Source: Cyanodermella asteris | Taxonomy: Eukaryota > Ascomycota > Lecanoromycetes > Ostropales > Stictidaceae | DNA: 64,000 nt | Direction: 5' to 3' | NCBI GenBank assembly: GCA_900618795.1 | Contig: UYJD01000004.1 | Location: 1,446,347-1,510,346 of the forward strand | In this document: piece after piece, positions 10,748-21,570 of the stretch | Layout of the letters: each line of letters opens with the position of its first letter | How positions within the stretch are numbered: the stretch's first letter is position 1 | Notes under the pieces: model-generated | Seen by the model: the letters and a program-made list of their open reading frames with translations, nothing else | Told to the model about the DNA's origin: nothing | The model's database searches: none | Position numbers and translations under genes: made by a program

Positions 10748-12851
10748 TCAATGTCCAGACGGCTCGTTCCAGGAATCCTTCATGTTCAGATAATATCGAA
10801 CTTTCGCCCAGCCCGTCCTCCCCTCGGCACTAACCGTTGGTTGAGGTACTGTAGACGGTGCTGGGATCTCAGATGTCTTCTCACTATTTCGGAGTATCGG
10901 GACCGCCTTCTCATCACTGTGTGATGCTTCGGGCTTCTGCTCGCTTCTCCGCGTTGGTACGGGCGATTTCACGCTGGAACGAGCCGGCGCCATCACCTTC
11001 TCACCCTTAGAACGCCGTCTGCTCGAATAGACCAGCACCTCATCCATTCCTTCCGAGCTGGTGACCCATCGTCCACAAAACTTCCTCACCCGTTTACCGT
11101 ACAGATACATTGGGATCAGTCCGAATGAGAGGAAAGCGATGACGCCAGCGTAGATTCCAAACATGTGGATGAATCCGAGCTCGCCGATCCAATCTGTGAC
11201 CTTGAAACTGAAGCCGAAGCCAACGATATTCCTAAAGCTAGCAACATTGACGAGCACAGGGCCGGCCCAGTCGGGGTAGCTCTCGACGCAGATCGTGCTG
11301 AAAATTACGTTTGCGCTCAGCAGTCCGAAACTGAGGAAGCCAATGCCGACGACGAAGACGCCCCAGCTGACAGTATTGAGGTATGTTCCGCCGACGCCAA
11401 ACATGACACAGCCGACAATGGAGAAGATGAGTGGGATAATAAGGTTGAAAAGATGGACCTCTGGTTCACGTCGGCCGTTGAAGTATTTTTTCGTGATGAA
11501 ATTACTCATCCTATCAGCGCCGAAGCCCGCAAAAGCCACAACGAAGAACGAAGCGATGACTATTGGAAGCACTGCAAGGCCGAGATGTCTGAAAGGCCAG
11601 GCATAAGGCTTTGTAAGCAGGACCATGGCGCCGGTCTGGCCAGCAGCAAGGGAGACGGCGCTGAAGAGCCCGTTGATGAGGATGATCCAGAAGATGTTGG
11701 GGAAAAAGAAGGATTTGAAGCTCGCGAGCATGGCATCGCCGGCTTGTCGCCACGCGAAGCCAAGGGTGAAGACTCCGATTTCGTCCCACCAGGTGCGTCT
11801 GCCGTAGCGTGTTGGATTCAGTGGTGGCCTTTCGAAGCCGGCGGGAAGAGGCTCCTCTGGCTCTCCACGTAATTCTTTCCTCGTACGGAAGAAGCGAGTC
11901 TCGGGCATGGTGAAGATGATTATCACCCAGGAGATTGAGGCAAGGATGGCTGTAATGAAGTAGATCCATCGCCAACTTTCTTGAAGGACGATGATGGGCG
12001 AGCAGATTCCCAGAGTGACGATGATGATGCCTTGTGATATGTTAGCCGATAGACCTGAGGATCTAATCCAAGCACTTACCTTGGGAGGCCCAAACTGCGC
12101 TAAAACAACGATTTCTCCAGTTGATGAATACCAAGTCTTGCACAATCAGAGGAATCAAACTCTCGACCGTGGCAGCACCGATTGCTTGCAGAGCTCGAGC
12201 ACCCAAGTGGCTTGGCAGGCTTGTACTTTTCCCGGCCCAGATAGCTCCAGTCCAAGCCAAGAGTCCACAGACGATGACGACAGGGCGACGGCCGATGGCG
12301 ATACTGAGAGGCACTGTGAAATAGTTGCTGACACCGATCACGAGAATTGGAAGGGTCGAAATCAACGTAACCTGCCAGTATGGAGGCCCAGGAAAGTTGC
12401 CGAGTAACCCGCCGCCTCCGACCTGGACAGTCCCTTGTCGGGTCTGTGGAAGAAAAGTGATGGTTCCTAGGACTTTCGGATTGATGCCGGCGTATTCGAA
12501 GACGAAGACCGGTAGCAGAGCGGCAAGAATCGCCTCGGGAGCAAAGGCCATGGCACCAAAGAAGCAAAGGGATCCTATAATAACTGCCTTGCGCCAAGTC
12601 GGTAGATTCAAGGGGTCTTTCGGAGATGCTGTTGGCATAGGCACAAAACGTCGCTGCCATTTTTGGTCTTTGCCATGAACATAGAGCTGTGAGGAACCCT
12701 CCACGAGTGTGGCATTGCTGGACGTCGTATGCGTCATATGTAAACCGTTTGCAGATTCGATTGAGTCCACTCGCTGAACAATCTGCACAGGACCGGCATT
12801 TTCAATCTCTGAGCCAGAGCTATCGCTCGGCTGGATTTTCCCGTTCATCAT
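10748..12851 (-). CDS. MFS transporter, DHA1-type, two exons
   Basis: Joined exons 12851-12080 and 12030-10748 give 684 residues; the 49-nt intron (GTAAGT...CACAAG) restores the frame from WASQ to GIIIVTLG. The protein has a polar N-terminus of about 85 residues, then the DPLNLPTWRK entry motif common before TM1 in fungal drug/polyamine MFS carriers, about 12 membrane spans, IAIGRRPVV after TM2-3, a central loop rich in basic and Pro residues (FFRTRKELRGEPEE), and a C-terminal cytosolic tail of about 110 residues with many Ser/Lys. It probably sits in the plasma membrane as a proton antiporter. The substrate cannot be read from sequence; Hol1-like carriers are the nearest group I can suggest. 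An upstream in-frame Met exists at 12914. Confidence 0.85.
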
Positions 12852-12914
12852 CAAAGACAAGTCATACAATCTAACATGCAACGCTAGGTTTGTGTACGAA
12901 AGCACGTTCGGCAA

Positions 12915-14724
12915 TATTGTTTCTAGGAGCTCCTATGAGCGTGACCAGCAAGCTCAAAATGGGTCGGGGAAGACGTTCGACAATCACGGCGAGAGCAGTT
13001 GTTTGACTGTGCAACCTATATGGAGATGAGCTTGAAGTCTGGAAACCGTGCCGCCAGTAGATTAAAGTTTATTCGGCGTTGGCACACCAATCAAGGGGTC
13101 GTACAAGCACAATATGGGTGCACGAGGTGTCTCGAAGAACACTCTCCATGCAGATCTGCGCGTGCTCGGTACCAGGATAACTTGACGATAGTGGATACAG
13201 CGTGCAAGGCCTCGGACTTGGTTCAGCATCAGGGCTACCACATAAACGGGGTACGAGTTTAGCTGATGGTCGAAATTGCATGGGCAGTTTGTGTAGCACG
13301 GCTTCGCCACCAGTTCCGCTATCATTTAGTGGCGCCAAGTTAGAGTTCCGAACACGACATCGCCCCCAAGATCTTCCCCGCCATCGGTAGACCGTGGTTA
13401 CTGGTCTTGGAGCTCGCAAGACCCATCGTAAACAGCAATAAGCAGTTGAAAACGATCATCCGCTTACTGGCTGGACCGAGGGATCGCTGTAGGACCTACC
13501 GCTTTCCCCGCACTGTGGCAAGTTCACTGATCGAGCCAGCAGGGTTGAGCGCCAGGTTTCACCTGAACGAGCTTCTTTCACTGTTGGATAGCGAAGTGAG
13601 TAGATGGAGAGGTTCGGCGTGCTGTGTAATCTTTACCGAACCGTGCAGAGCTCAATAGGCTAGCTGTTGAGGTCGTCAAGCGCGAGCACGTCCGAAACCC
13701 ATGAACACGCAGCCGTAGCACGTGATCGTCCGAACTTCATGATCGCAAGTATCACAACAGTATGGTCAGATTCTTTGTGGAGAATTGTTGAAGCTTGTTT
13801 TCGTCATACCGACCTCGCTCTTCTGATACCTTCATCTGACGTACTACTTTCCGCGGTGGCGGTAGAAGACTCGGCAACGGCTCCACATATGACTTGGTAA
13901 GTGTGTCTGCCGACCTCGGATTTCATGTGCCTGGCAATAGGCGCATCCTCTCTTCCACCAAGCTTGCTTCACATCTGTGTTCAATGACTTCATGCAGCAT
14001 CGGTGGTTGATCAATATCATTGTTGGTGCGTTTTATCACAGACCGGCACCTTCTCCAACCCACGCATCATGCTGACATACGATGAGGGAGATCCGTGAAG
14101 CTTGTTAACCATGCGGTACGAACCGAGGCGAGTAACTAAAAGTCGTTGCGCAAGTTGTGAAACATCAACTTACGCAGCGACCTCCCATATCCACCTCAAT
14201 AGCCACTATTACAGAAATCTATGAAAGTCGATGCTATCGTACTTGACGGGGTATTATCGAGGGTTGATATTCAAGCAGTTGCCACAGTGCATTAAGAGGT
14301 GTTCTCGATCGTACGTGCGCCGCGACTTTCGATAACCCGCCTTGCAACAGTGCCCAGCAAATTTAGTCCGATGCGGTAGTTGATGATCGTCTTCAAGCAC
14401 GCCTTCGAGCTGCGATGGTCTTCGAATGGAGGATCCAAGAATAAATTCGAGTAAAGTTTGGAAACAAAAGTGAGCTTCGGAGTAGAAGCCAGGCTTGGCA
14501 AACGCAATGCGGCTTCCCAGCTCTAAAGCATCTGCAGTGATTGAACTATAACTACATTGAAGTCACCTTACAACCACTTTGAAGCAGGACGTCGCTCTGC
14601 ACGACACATTGTTTGCCCACGCCATTACCAGCTGTCCTAAATCCCAGCCGTTTTCGTTTCGATTTAGCCCCGCTGCTCGAATACATTCCCACCGACGCCG
14701 GCCCCTCCGCTCCTAGGCCCCAAC
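12915..14724. other. Long intergenic stretch, nothing recognised
   Basis: About 1.8 kb with only short overlapping frames. I found no motif, repeat or splice-linked gene. Its last part must hold the ARPC5 promoter. Confidence 0.5.
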
Positions 14725-15442
14725 ATGGCGGAGGTCAACTGGAGAACGATCAACATCGATGCGCTCGACCCGGAGTCGCCGGCGAACTTCGATGTGTCAA
14801 CTCTCGTTCCGCCACAGCCGCCAGTGTCTGCCTCGGAGATCCAGGGCGTTGGGCAACAGTGCCGTCAGCTGTTACGCGGTGGAGACTCGGAGGGTGCCCT
14901 GACGGGCGCGCTGCAGATGGCGCCGTATGGAGGAGATGCAGGAGTCAAGGTACATACCATGGCCTGAATTTTGGTCAGCCTCGTTGGGTGCATGGCACGT
15001 TGTCGGACGGGGTACAATCGTCAGCTGCGGCACCTGGCGGGGCTGGCACTCTGGTGCAGGCGGAATCTTGGAATGCGTCTCTAGGCTAACAATTGTCTAG
15101 GAGACACATCTCGCTACGGTCGTGGAAATCCTACAGAGCATCAAGCAGGCAGACATGACACCGATTCTGAAGCGAATGTACGGCTCGCAAGGCGGATCTG
15201 ATTTGCTGGACACTTTAATGAAGTATCTTTACAAGGGCATGTCGGGGGGAGCATCGAGCAAGGCGCCCAAGAGCACAAATTCACCCCAAACGACAGGCTT
15301 CTCACAGATCTCCAACAGAATATTGACAGGCGAAGGTGGCGGTCAGGCAATGAGCGTCTTGTTGAGCTGGCATGAGAAGGTGGTTGAGATTGCCGGGCCG
15401 GGCAGCATCGTCAGAGTCATGACCGACCGAAGAACAGTATAA
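14725..15442 (+). CDS. ARPC5: Arp2/3 complex subunit 5 (p16-Arc), two exons
   Basis: Joined exons 14725-14949 and 15101-15442 give 188 residues. The 151-nt intron (GTACAT...CTAAC...GTCTAG) is in phase 0. Conserved p16-Arc features are the N-terminal NWRTINIDALDPES, the helical GDSEGALTGALQMAPYGG, the core VVEILQSIKQADM, the KRMYGSQGGSDLLDTLMKYLYKGM helix region (in part), and a C-terminal LLSWHEKVVEIAGPGSIVRV ending RRTV. The subunit links the Arp2/3 complex that nucleates branched actin at cortical patches for endocytosis. Mammalian ARPC5 is about 151 residues; the extra length is a Ser/Thr/Gly loop near residues 125-150. It is convergent with the NDUFAF5 gene, with 89 bp between stops. Confidence 0.93.
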
Positions 15443-15531
15443 GAAGCAGCCGAGCACACAATTCAAGATTTAACGCTATTCAACTGCATCTCTGCATACC
15501 CAGCGACTTCCGGAGCACGGTGGGGATCTGC

Positions 15532-16669
15532 TTATTCCTCCTTGAAATCTTTCCCTCTTTCCAATATGTCTTTCATATTGATCTGACCGCTCCCTCTCTG
15601 GAGAGGCTGTGGCTGGTTCGCGCCTTCTTTCCAGCCAATCATGTATATCATCCTAAATGTCGCTGGTATGTGGCCTGCTTCGCTGGCATCTTCACCATGG
15701 AGCTCTCTATAAATGCCCTCGGCTGCCAACATGGTGTCTCGGCTCAAACTTGCCCCCTGCTCCCGCCCGAGAATGGCGTTACTCTCCCCCATGGCTTGCA
15801 GATCCTGCATTAGACTCGGCATGTCTGGGTATTCCACCACAAGATCGTCGACGTCTACAGTCAACATCTTGAACCCTGCTCTTGTGAGAAGGCCCCCAAT
15901 GTCGCGGACGTCCGCCAGCGGGCTGACATGTGGTGCGAGCCCTCCTCTTCGCTCCATCTCAGCCAGCTGTAATGACGTCCGAAGCTCAAAAAGCGTGTCT
16001 CCTCCCAGCATAACGCCGATAAAGGGGGCGTCCGGCTTCAGAATCTTGTTTATTCTCATCAAACACGACGGGAGATCGTTCACCCAGTGCATCGACAGCG
16101 AGGAGAGAACTGCGTCAAAGGTCTCGGGCTCATACGGAGGAGTCTCTTCATCGATGATATGATCTCGAGTAATATCAATCTCGGAGTTGAACGGGAGGTC
16201 GGCATCTCTGTAAAGAAGCTCTCGACTTGAATCCGCGCAAGTCAAGTGAGAGAATCGTGAGGATAGCGGAGGGGGCGTAGGGGCCTGAACATCCTCGCCA
16301 AGAGGCGGAGCTGGCATTGTAAGGGCTCGAGCAACATTGCAAGCGTTTGCGCCGAGGTCAAGCACCTTGGGGAAGTGTCTGTTGATGTCCTGCTGAGCGT
16401 AAGTGTGGGAACACGATCACAGAAGCAAGGCTTGTTACCAGAAGCCTTTCGCACAACCGCAAAGCTATCTCATCACGCAAGTAGTCCACCTGCCGGCTGT
16501 GCTCGACATCTTGAGCGGCGCGCTCGCGTTGAAGACGCTTGACGTGGCGGTTGAAGACTTGCAATGGAGGCTTGCCGGGAGCTTGAACGGCGTAGCTTCG
16601 GGACGAAGCGCGGAGACCATTCCAAGGCCTCGTGCGGCGAGCGATCGGCTCAAGCCATGTTCGATGCAT
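15532..16669 (-). CDS. NDUFAF5: Complex I assembly methyltransferase-like protein, NDUFAF5 type, two exons
   Basis: Joined exons 16669-16439 and 16389-15532 give 362 residues, close to human NDUFAF5 (345). The 49-nt intron (GTAACA...CAGCAG) joins CERLL to DINRHFPKVLDLGANACNV, the SAM-binding glycine motif. The N-terminus (RRTRPWNGLRASSRSYA) is Arg/Ser-rich and lacks acids, a typical mitochondrial presequence; VFNRHVKRLQRERAA follows, as in the family. Later hallmarks are FDAVLSSLSMHWVNDLP, FIGVMLGGDTLFELR and the C-terminal FRMIYMIGWKEG. Family members act in the mitochondrial matrix on NDUFS7 during early complex I assembly. In human this is an arginine hydroxylation, despite the methyltransferase fold. 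Confidence 0.93.
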
Positions 16670-17372
16670 GCTAGAGTGTCGAGGACATTGGGAGCTAAAG
16701 GACAGCGACCGCACAGTTCCAGATTTGGGGCGTCGGAAGCTTCATTGACCTCGAAAGTCAATGTCATCATCCATGCGAATCTGTTGCGGCAGGTTTACGC
16801 GCCCGCTTTGATCGACGCCTCGCCTCCGCCTGCACAACGCTTCGTTGAACTCAGAGTGCTGGAACAGACTCTTGCAGCTCAACAGTGCTTCAAGCCCAAG
16901 GGCACCCCGGACTAGCTGCCATACTGGACGCGCATGGCTTCCATGAATCTTCCATCATTGGCGAGGTCAGGCAACAGGGTCAGCTATGTCGGCAGAGCAA
17001 AACCTGACCCGAAAACCTTGAAGAAATTCACCTGTCTATGTCCGTGGACAGCTAGGAACCACGGTCGGTAAGGGTGCAGCGCATTGCGTGCCTAGAGATG
17101 AACAGCATATATGATGTGCCTTTTGGCTTGCAGCAAGAGCTGCTGCGGGCTGAGTCACACAAAATCATCGAAACGAGTATGGTCATCTTGTTTGCAGTCA
17201 CCTACTTCGTCCCGAGTTGTTCTGGCGCGGCAGCAGTCGGATGCTCATGAATTACTGAAACCTCATTGCTCCTGTGGAATCCTTGCATGCCCAGAAGGCC
17301 CACTCCATTTGCTGTCGGGTGATTGAGGAATGTCTGCGGGTAAAGAGACAGTTCGAGGTTTGCCAAATCTCA
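16670..17372. other. Intergenic, promoter regions
   Basis: Lies between the divergent starts of the NDUFAF5-like gene and the protoglobin-like gene. The open frames here are extensions or shadows of exon 1 of the former. No gene seen. Confidence 0.5.
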
Positions 17373-17382
17373 GATATAAAAG
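17373..17382 (+). promoter_or_regulatory. TATA box of the protoglobin-like gene
   Basis: GATATAAAAG lies about 60 nt before the ATG at 17441. A consensus TATA at this distance suggests a short leader and a once-regulated promoter that is still intact in sequence. Confidence 0.5.
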
Positions 17383-17440
17383 TCGTAGCTCAGCAGCTGC
17401 GATCAGGTATTCCTATTTCACTTCATTTACAACCCTGAGA

Positions 17441-18080
17441 ATGTCCAATATACAGTCCACATCACCAGCTGACTTGACTGATCTGCCCGGGAGGGTATCG
17501 TGCATTTCTTATTTCCCCTCTTTTACGGAAGACGACGGTAAAGCCATCGAAGCCTGCGGCCCACTGATTGCACCGCTTCTGCAAGACATACTCAATGGCA
17601 TATATTCTCATCTCCTCGCCTTCGACATCACGGCAAAAGCATTACTCAAGCAGAGAGCCAACGACGTGAAGGGCGACGAAAATGTTGCCGGGGCCGAAGA
17701 CCTCTCTCTCGAATATGGCCACATTCATAGACAGATGAACATCCTGCGCAACTGCTTACGCCAGCTACAAGGATTTGTCCCCCGAACCGAAGCTCTTTCT
17801 GTACATGAATCAAGTTGGGGTCATGCGCACTGGCGCCCCGAGTTTTAAGCACAGAGAAAAATGCCCGGAAGTTCGGGTCGAGTACATGCATCTGGGCATT
17901 TTGCTTGCCCATGCTGTCACGGTGCTCATTGACACGGTCATTGGTATGGACCAGATTGATGACACCACCAAAACAGCTGTGCTCAAAGCTTGGAACAAGA
18001 TTCTTTGGGTTCAAAACGACCTGTTTGCCCGTCAATACGTGCTAGATCGTGACACGGGCGAGCGACCGGCAGGACGTTGA
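17441..18080 (+). pseudogene. Protoglobin-like haem protein, frameshifted
   Basis: Two adjoining frames together cover a fungal protoglobin (globin-sensor) domain. From 17441: SCISYFPSFTEDDGKAIEA, PLIAPLLQDILNGIYSHLL, FDITAKALL and DLSLEYGHIHRQMNILRN. In the next frame, to 18080: MNQVGVMRTGAPSFKHRE, VRVEYMHLGILLAHAV, TKTAVLKAWNKILWVQNDLF. The frame changes by one base near 17771-17775, and I find no GT-AG intron that would explain it. Relatives read MHTG where this one reads MRTG; that His aligns with the proximal haem ligand of globin-coupled sensors, so haem binding is doubtful. It may be a recent pseudogene or hold an assembly error. If expressed, the first frame alone ends at 17848 with a truncated domain. 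Confidence 0.7.
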
Positions 18081-18970
18081 CAACATCTTGGATCTTTTGA
18101 CATCAAGCTCGTTCAATGATCTGTTCAGGTCTAGCGGACCAAATAATTTGCAATTTGTACCAAAACATTTTGAGACTCCCGTTGGGCGCTACAGATTCTT
18201 CACTGGTTGCTCGGTGCCTCACGAGCTGATGCATATGGGTATGACAACTTCGGGCGCTTGATTAGACCGCCCAGTGATCTGAACCCGAACCCTATATCGA
18301 TCTTACTCGTACAGTCGCTACTCAATTCTTCTATGAAAGGATTAAGATGCGCATCTAAGCCAGATGCTCTCAGTTCTGTTGCCTCAGAGCGAGTGAGGCG
18401 CACCTAAGAACGCTGACGTCTCACTGATCCTTGATGTTTCTTCACTTCATTTCCCTCAGCATAACCATGACCCACCTGATGGCGCATATCTAAACGCACT
18501 CAAGCCCCATTCAAAGCATCGGCTAGCGAGCCCACGTTAAGATCAAGCTGCCACTGCTTCTAGTATTAGCATGGTGAGGCAACAGGAGCGAAATACTAAT
18601 CCGAAGTGTTCTTACCCGTTGACATGAGTCGTGGCTGCCGTAGCAGGATATTGGAATGGCTCGAAGAATACAATGAGGCAAGGGAGACGGGACTGGGACT
18701 CATGTGGGGTTCTGCATTGGTTCGCTCGAATCGTGATCGACTCTCTCGATGTCTCCTAGCCGGGTATACGGCGGACAGCACGACGAGAACGCCCCTTCCT
18801 CCAAGTCTGTCCAGCCTACGGCCGGGGCGCTTTCCAGAACTCGTCTTCGTGCTCATGGACATATAAGCGCGGATCTTCCCTCAGCCAATCTCGATTGCTC
18901 TTCAATCGCATCCTTCAATCCTCGAATACAACCCATTAGATGCCCCCAGGCAGTCCCTCAAGCAAACAAC
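18081..18970. other. Intergenic with TATA-like site before the small secreted gene
   Basis: No gene supported. ATATAAGCGC at 18861-18870 lies about 105 nt before the ATG at 18971 and is a plausible TATA element for it. Confidence 0.45.
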
Positions 18971-19268
18971 ATGAAAATCGTTCTGGCAAGCTTGGTTCTT
19001 GCCTTCACCTCCTTATCTGTAAGTCAGGCGTTTCTTTTCGTTGAAAACGCTGACGGGTGTCGTATAGCTTGCGCAAAACTTCGGACCGTCTTGTTATATT
19101 CCTTATTTGGCAGGTGATGGAGGCCTGTGTTACAAAGGCAATGATCTCGGTGGAGACATCTGCGCCAGGGGCAACCAGCTCAGATGCTGTGTAAGTGTTG
19201 AAGATCGAAATCGTGGACCTGGTTGCTGATATCACAAGGTTGATAAGTCAGATTGCCCAAAGTGGTGA
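18971..19268 (+). CDS. Small secreted cysteine-rich protein (effector-like), three exons
   Basis: Joined exons 18971-19018, 19068-19190 and 19239-19268 give 66 residues, too fragmented to appear as one open frame. Intron 1 (49 nt, GTAAGT...CTGAC...TATAG) and intron 2 (48 nt, GTAAGT...GCTGAT...CACAAG) are both in phase 0. Residues 1-19 are a clear signal peptide (MKIVLASLVLAF, cleavage probably after LAQ). The mature part of about 47 residues has six cysteines spaced C-x11-C-x10-C-x7-CC-x5-C and ends Pro-Lys-Trp. That spacing, with a CC pair, suggests three disulfides. No family recognised. Secreted proteins of this size and build in fungi are often effectors, antimicrobials or toxins; the role here is inference only. 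Both introns agree in phase and signals, so I trust the model. Confidence 0.78.
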
Positions 19269-19617
19269 AAGGTGGATCGTGTGGACCCAAGGAATTTCCT
19301 ATTGACCTAGGGGTCGAAGGACAAGGCGGCCATGACTGGAAAAGCAGATGTATTCGTGCTTGGTGCGGGATCTGTGACAACCTAGCTCACAGCAAAGTGT
19401 CTCTTCTTTCCGATCTGCTCGCGGATGCGGCAGACGAATAGCCCGGGTAGCGTTTGAACAAGAGAAAATTACCTAGACTGGATGACGATATTCGCCATTT
19501 CCGGCTGGCCTCCCCTTCACATGACCAAAACACAGCGTAAGAACACACGTGGTACACTTAACATGCATTTCGTGAAGTTTGACGTTCATTCTGCAAATTT
19601 GAGGCCCTCCTTGGCAC
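19269..19617. other. Intergenic between convergent genes
   Basis: Contains the 3' flanks of the small secreted gene and of TRM2. No further feature seen. Confidence 0.5.
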
Positions 19618-21390
19618 TCATTCTCTTTCCAGTAAAGCTACCGACTCGACATGCCCAGTTTGAGGGAAGAAATCAAGTCCTCGCAAACTCTTCAGCTTGT
19701 ACCTCGTCCTTTCATTGCTGCTCCCGGTCCCTTCAACTAGTACCGCAACATCGCGAGCTTGGGTGTGCACGTTACAGCTCACGTAAACAAGCCTCCTGGG
19801 GCCGAATGCTAGGAGCTGAGTAAGAAACTGGTTATCGCAACCTTTCCGGGGTGGATCTATGATCACAACCGTCTGCTCGGGTGGACTGGTTACGTCTTCA
19901 AATATCGCAGCCGCATCGGCAGCACGAAATTTGGTTGATGTTGAAGAAAGCTTGTTCAACTCGGCATTCCTTTGTGCGCACTCGATAGAAGAGCTCGCGA
20001 TGTCGATGCCAGTGCTGATTAAGCCAAGATCTGACAATGTAATTGTGAAAAGACCAGAGCCGCAATATGCATCGATAAGATGAGTGATGGCGGGAGTGTC
20101 AGGCTTCTCAGGCGGACTCAGGATGAGCTGACGGACGTAGTCAGTGAAATCTGGAAGGATCGAGTTGTTATTCTGGAAAAATGCTCCAGCCGGGTTGACG
20201 AACGCCTGAGCCCGGATATATTCCGTTGAAGTCGCGTTGTTGTCTGTGATGCATGTCTTCACATCCTCGTAAGTGCTTACAGACTCAGGATTTACCAAAG
20301 TCGGATTGCCCGTGTCTGCTTTTGAGAGTGACCCTTGAACTTGATCGTTTGGCACCTCGGCCTCACCATCGTTCTCACTACTCTCTATAATGGGCTTCCC
20401 AGTCTCGTCCTTGTATACCCGCTTGGTGCTTTCTCGAAGCAATAGGGTTGCGCCTTTGGTGTATTTGCCAATGTCACGGTTCACCCGCTCGCGTTCTGCC
20501 TTCATGCCCGAGCGAACGGCGTCCGTACCGATAGGGCAATCCTCAATATCGAGCGTCTTCCGAGTGTTCTTGACCATGAATCCGATTGGTGGGACCTCAT
20601 GGAAAGTCGGCCGTTCACCTGCCCGTTTGTCTCTCCTCCCACCCCGTGGTCCATCAAAATGCGGCGTCAATTTCGTACGGTAGCCGTACCGCAGTGGTGA
20701 AGCCATTGTGTCCTCGACCTTTGGCACGGCTTCTGGCGTCAAATGGGAAAAATGGCGGTACGCCCTTTCGACGACCGTCTTCTTGTGTGATAGCTGATCA
20801 TCGTATGACAGCATCTGGAATTGGCATCCGGAACAACGAGCGAAGTATGGACATTTGACAAGGTCATCTTGTCGAAGCGGACCAGGCTCAATAACCCTGA
20901 CAAAGTCTGTGAGCGCATAATTCTCGGCCTCGTGATGTGTGATGACTTTGGCGCGAACCTTGTCGCCTGGCGACGTAAAAGGCACCACGTAGACATGGTC
21001 CTTCGATGAACTGAATCCAAGACCATCTCCGGTTGATGATATCATCTCAATATCAATATCAAGCTCTGTAAATCGCCCTGGCAAGCTTTTGGCGGTTTCT
21101 TCGGCCGAATTGGGGTCATTTTCAGATAGACGTTGCTTCTGGAGGAGATCGCGAATGTCTGCAGTCAGAACCTCCTCGGTGCTACCTTGACCAACGCCCT
21201 TTTCTCGTTTCGTTTTCTTGTGGAATCTCTTCTGTTTCTTGGAAACATGGTTCTCTGGTTTCGACATGGTTCGGAGAGCAAATGTCCTGGAATACAGACC
21301 TTGGTTATATGGGACGAAAGTGGGTGTTACAATGCCTGAGGATGGCAGACTTCGCAAGGGCTTGAGAAAGGAGCGACAGGAAGAGAACAT
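19618..21390 (-). CDS. TRM2: tRNA (uracil-5-)-methyltransferase Trm2
   Basis: A 590-residue single-exon protein. A TRAM domain at about 108-170 (IEMISSTGDGLGFSSS) is followed by Cys180, Cys186 and Cys189 (CPYFARCSGC), a cluster as in RumA/TrmA relatives that hold an Fe-S centre. The methyltransferase domain shows DAYCGSGLFTITLS (SAM binding), IIDPPRKGCD and VYVSCNVHTQARD with the catalytic Cys. The enzyme makes 5-methyluridine at position 54 of tRNA. The start at 21390 gives an Arg/Ser-rich, acid-free leader that could target mitochondria; an in-frame Met42 (MSKPENHVSKK, 21267) would give a form with a Lys-rich nuclear-type start. It is divergent from SmF, 180 bp between ATGs. Confidence 0.93.
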   Translation of the reverse strand: MFSSCRSFLKPLRSLPSSGIVTPTFVPYNQGLYSRTFALRTMSKPENHVSKKQKRFHKKTKREKGVGQGSTEEVLTADIRDLLQKQRLSENDPNSAEETAKSLPGRFTELDIDIEMISSTGDGLGFSSSKDHVYVVPFTSPGDKVRAKVITHHEAENYALTDFVRVIEPGPLRQDDLVKCPYFARCSGCQFQMLSYDDQLSHKKTVVERAYRHFSHLTPEAVPKVEDTMASPLRYGYRTKLTPHFDGPRGGRRDKRAGERPTFHEVPPIGFMVKNTRKTLDIEDCPIGTDAVRSGMKAERERVNRDIGKYTKGATLLLRESTKRVYKDETGKPIIESSENDGEAEVPNDQVQGSLSKADTGNPTLVNPESVSTYEDVKTCITDNNATSTEYIRAQAFVNPAGAFFQNNNSILPDFTDYVRQLILSPPEKPDTPAITHLIDAYCGSGLFTITLSDLGLISTGIDIASSSIECAQRNAELNKLSSTSTKFRAADAAAIFEDVTSPPEQTVVIIDPPRKGCDNQFLTQLLAFGPRRLVYVSCNVHTQARDVAVLVEGTGSSNERTRYKLKSLRGLDFFPQTGHVESVALLERE

Positions 21391-21570
21391 GGGTTTACAA
21401 TCGTTGGGTAAAATCTCCTGTGACGCGGTTGTCAGGTCTCAACTTCAACGGCTGCGGAAGATTTTCGGGATTCTCTTCCGCATCGCAAGAGCATCACGGC
21501 TCCGCACCACAACATAGCTTCGCATCTTCGCCGTTGCGCCCACAGCTTATAACCAGAGAGATTGCGCAAA

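Noticed and set aside
11165-11872. 235-codon plus-strand frame
   Set aside because: It lies antisense to the second exon of the MFS transporter, is rich in Asp/Glu/Ala as expected of a mirror of membrane-helix codons, and has no motif.
10748-12914. MFS, secreted proteins and protoglobin as one secondary-metabolite or resistance cluster
   Set aside because: No synthase, oxidase or pathway regulator is present, and the genes between are housekeeping.
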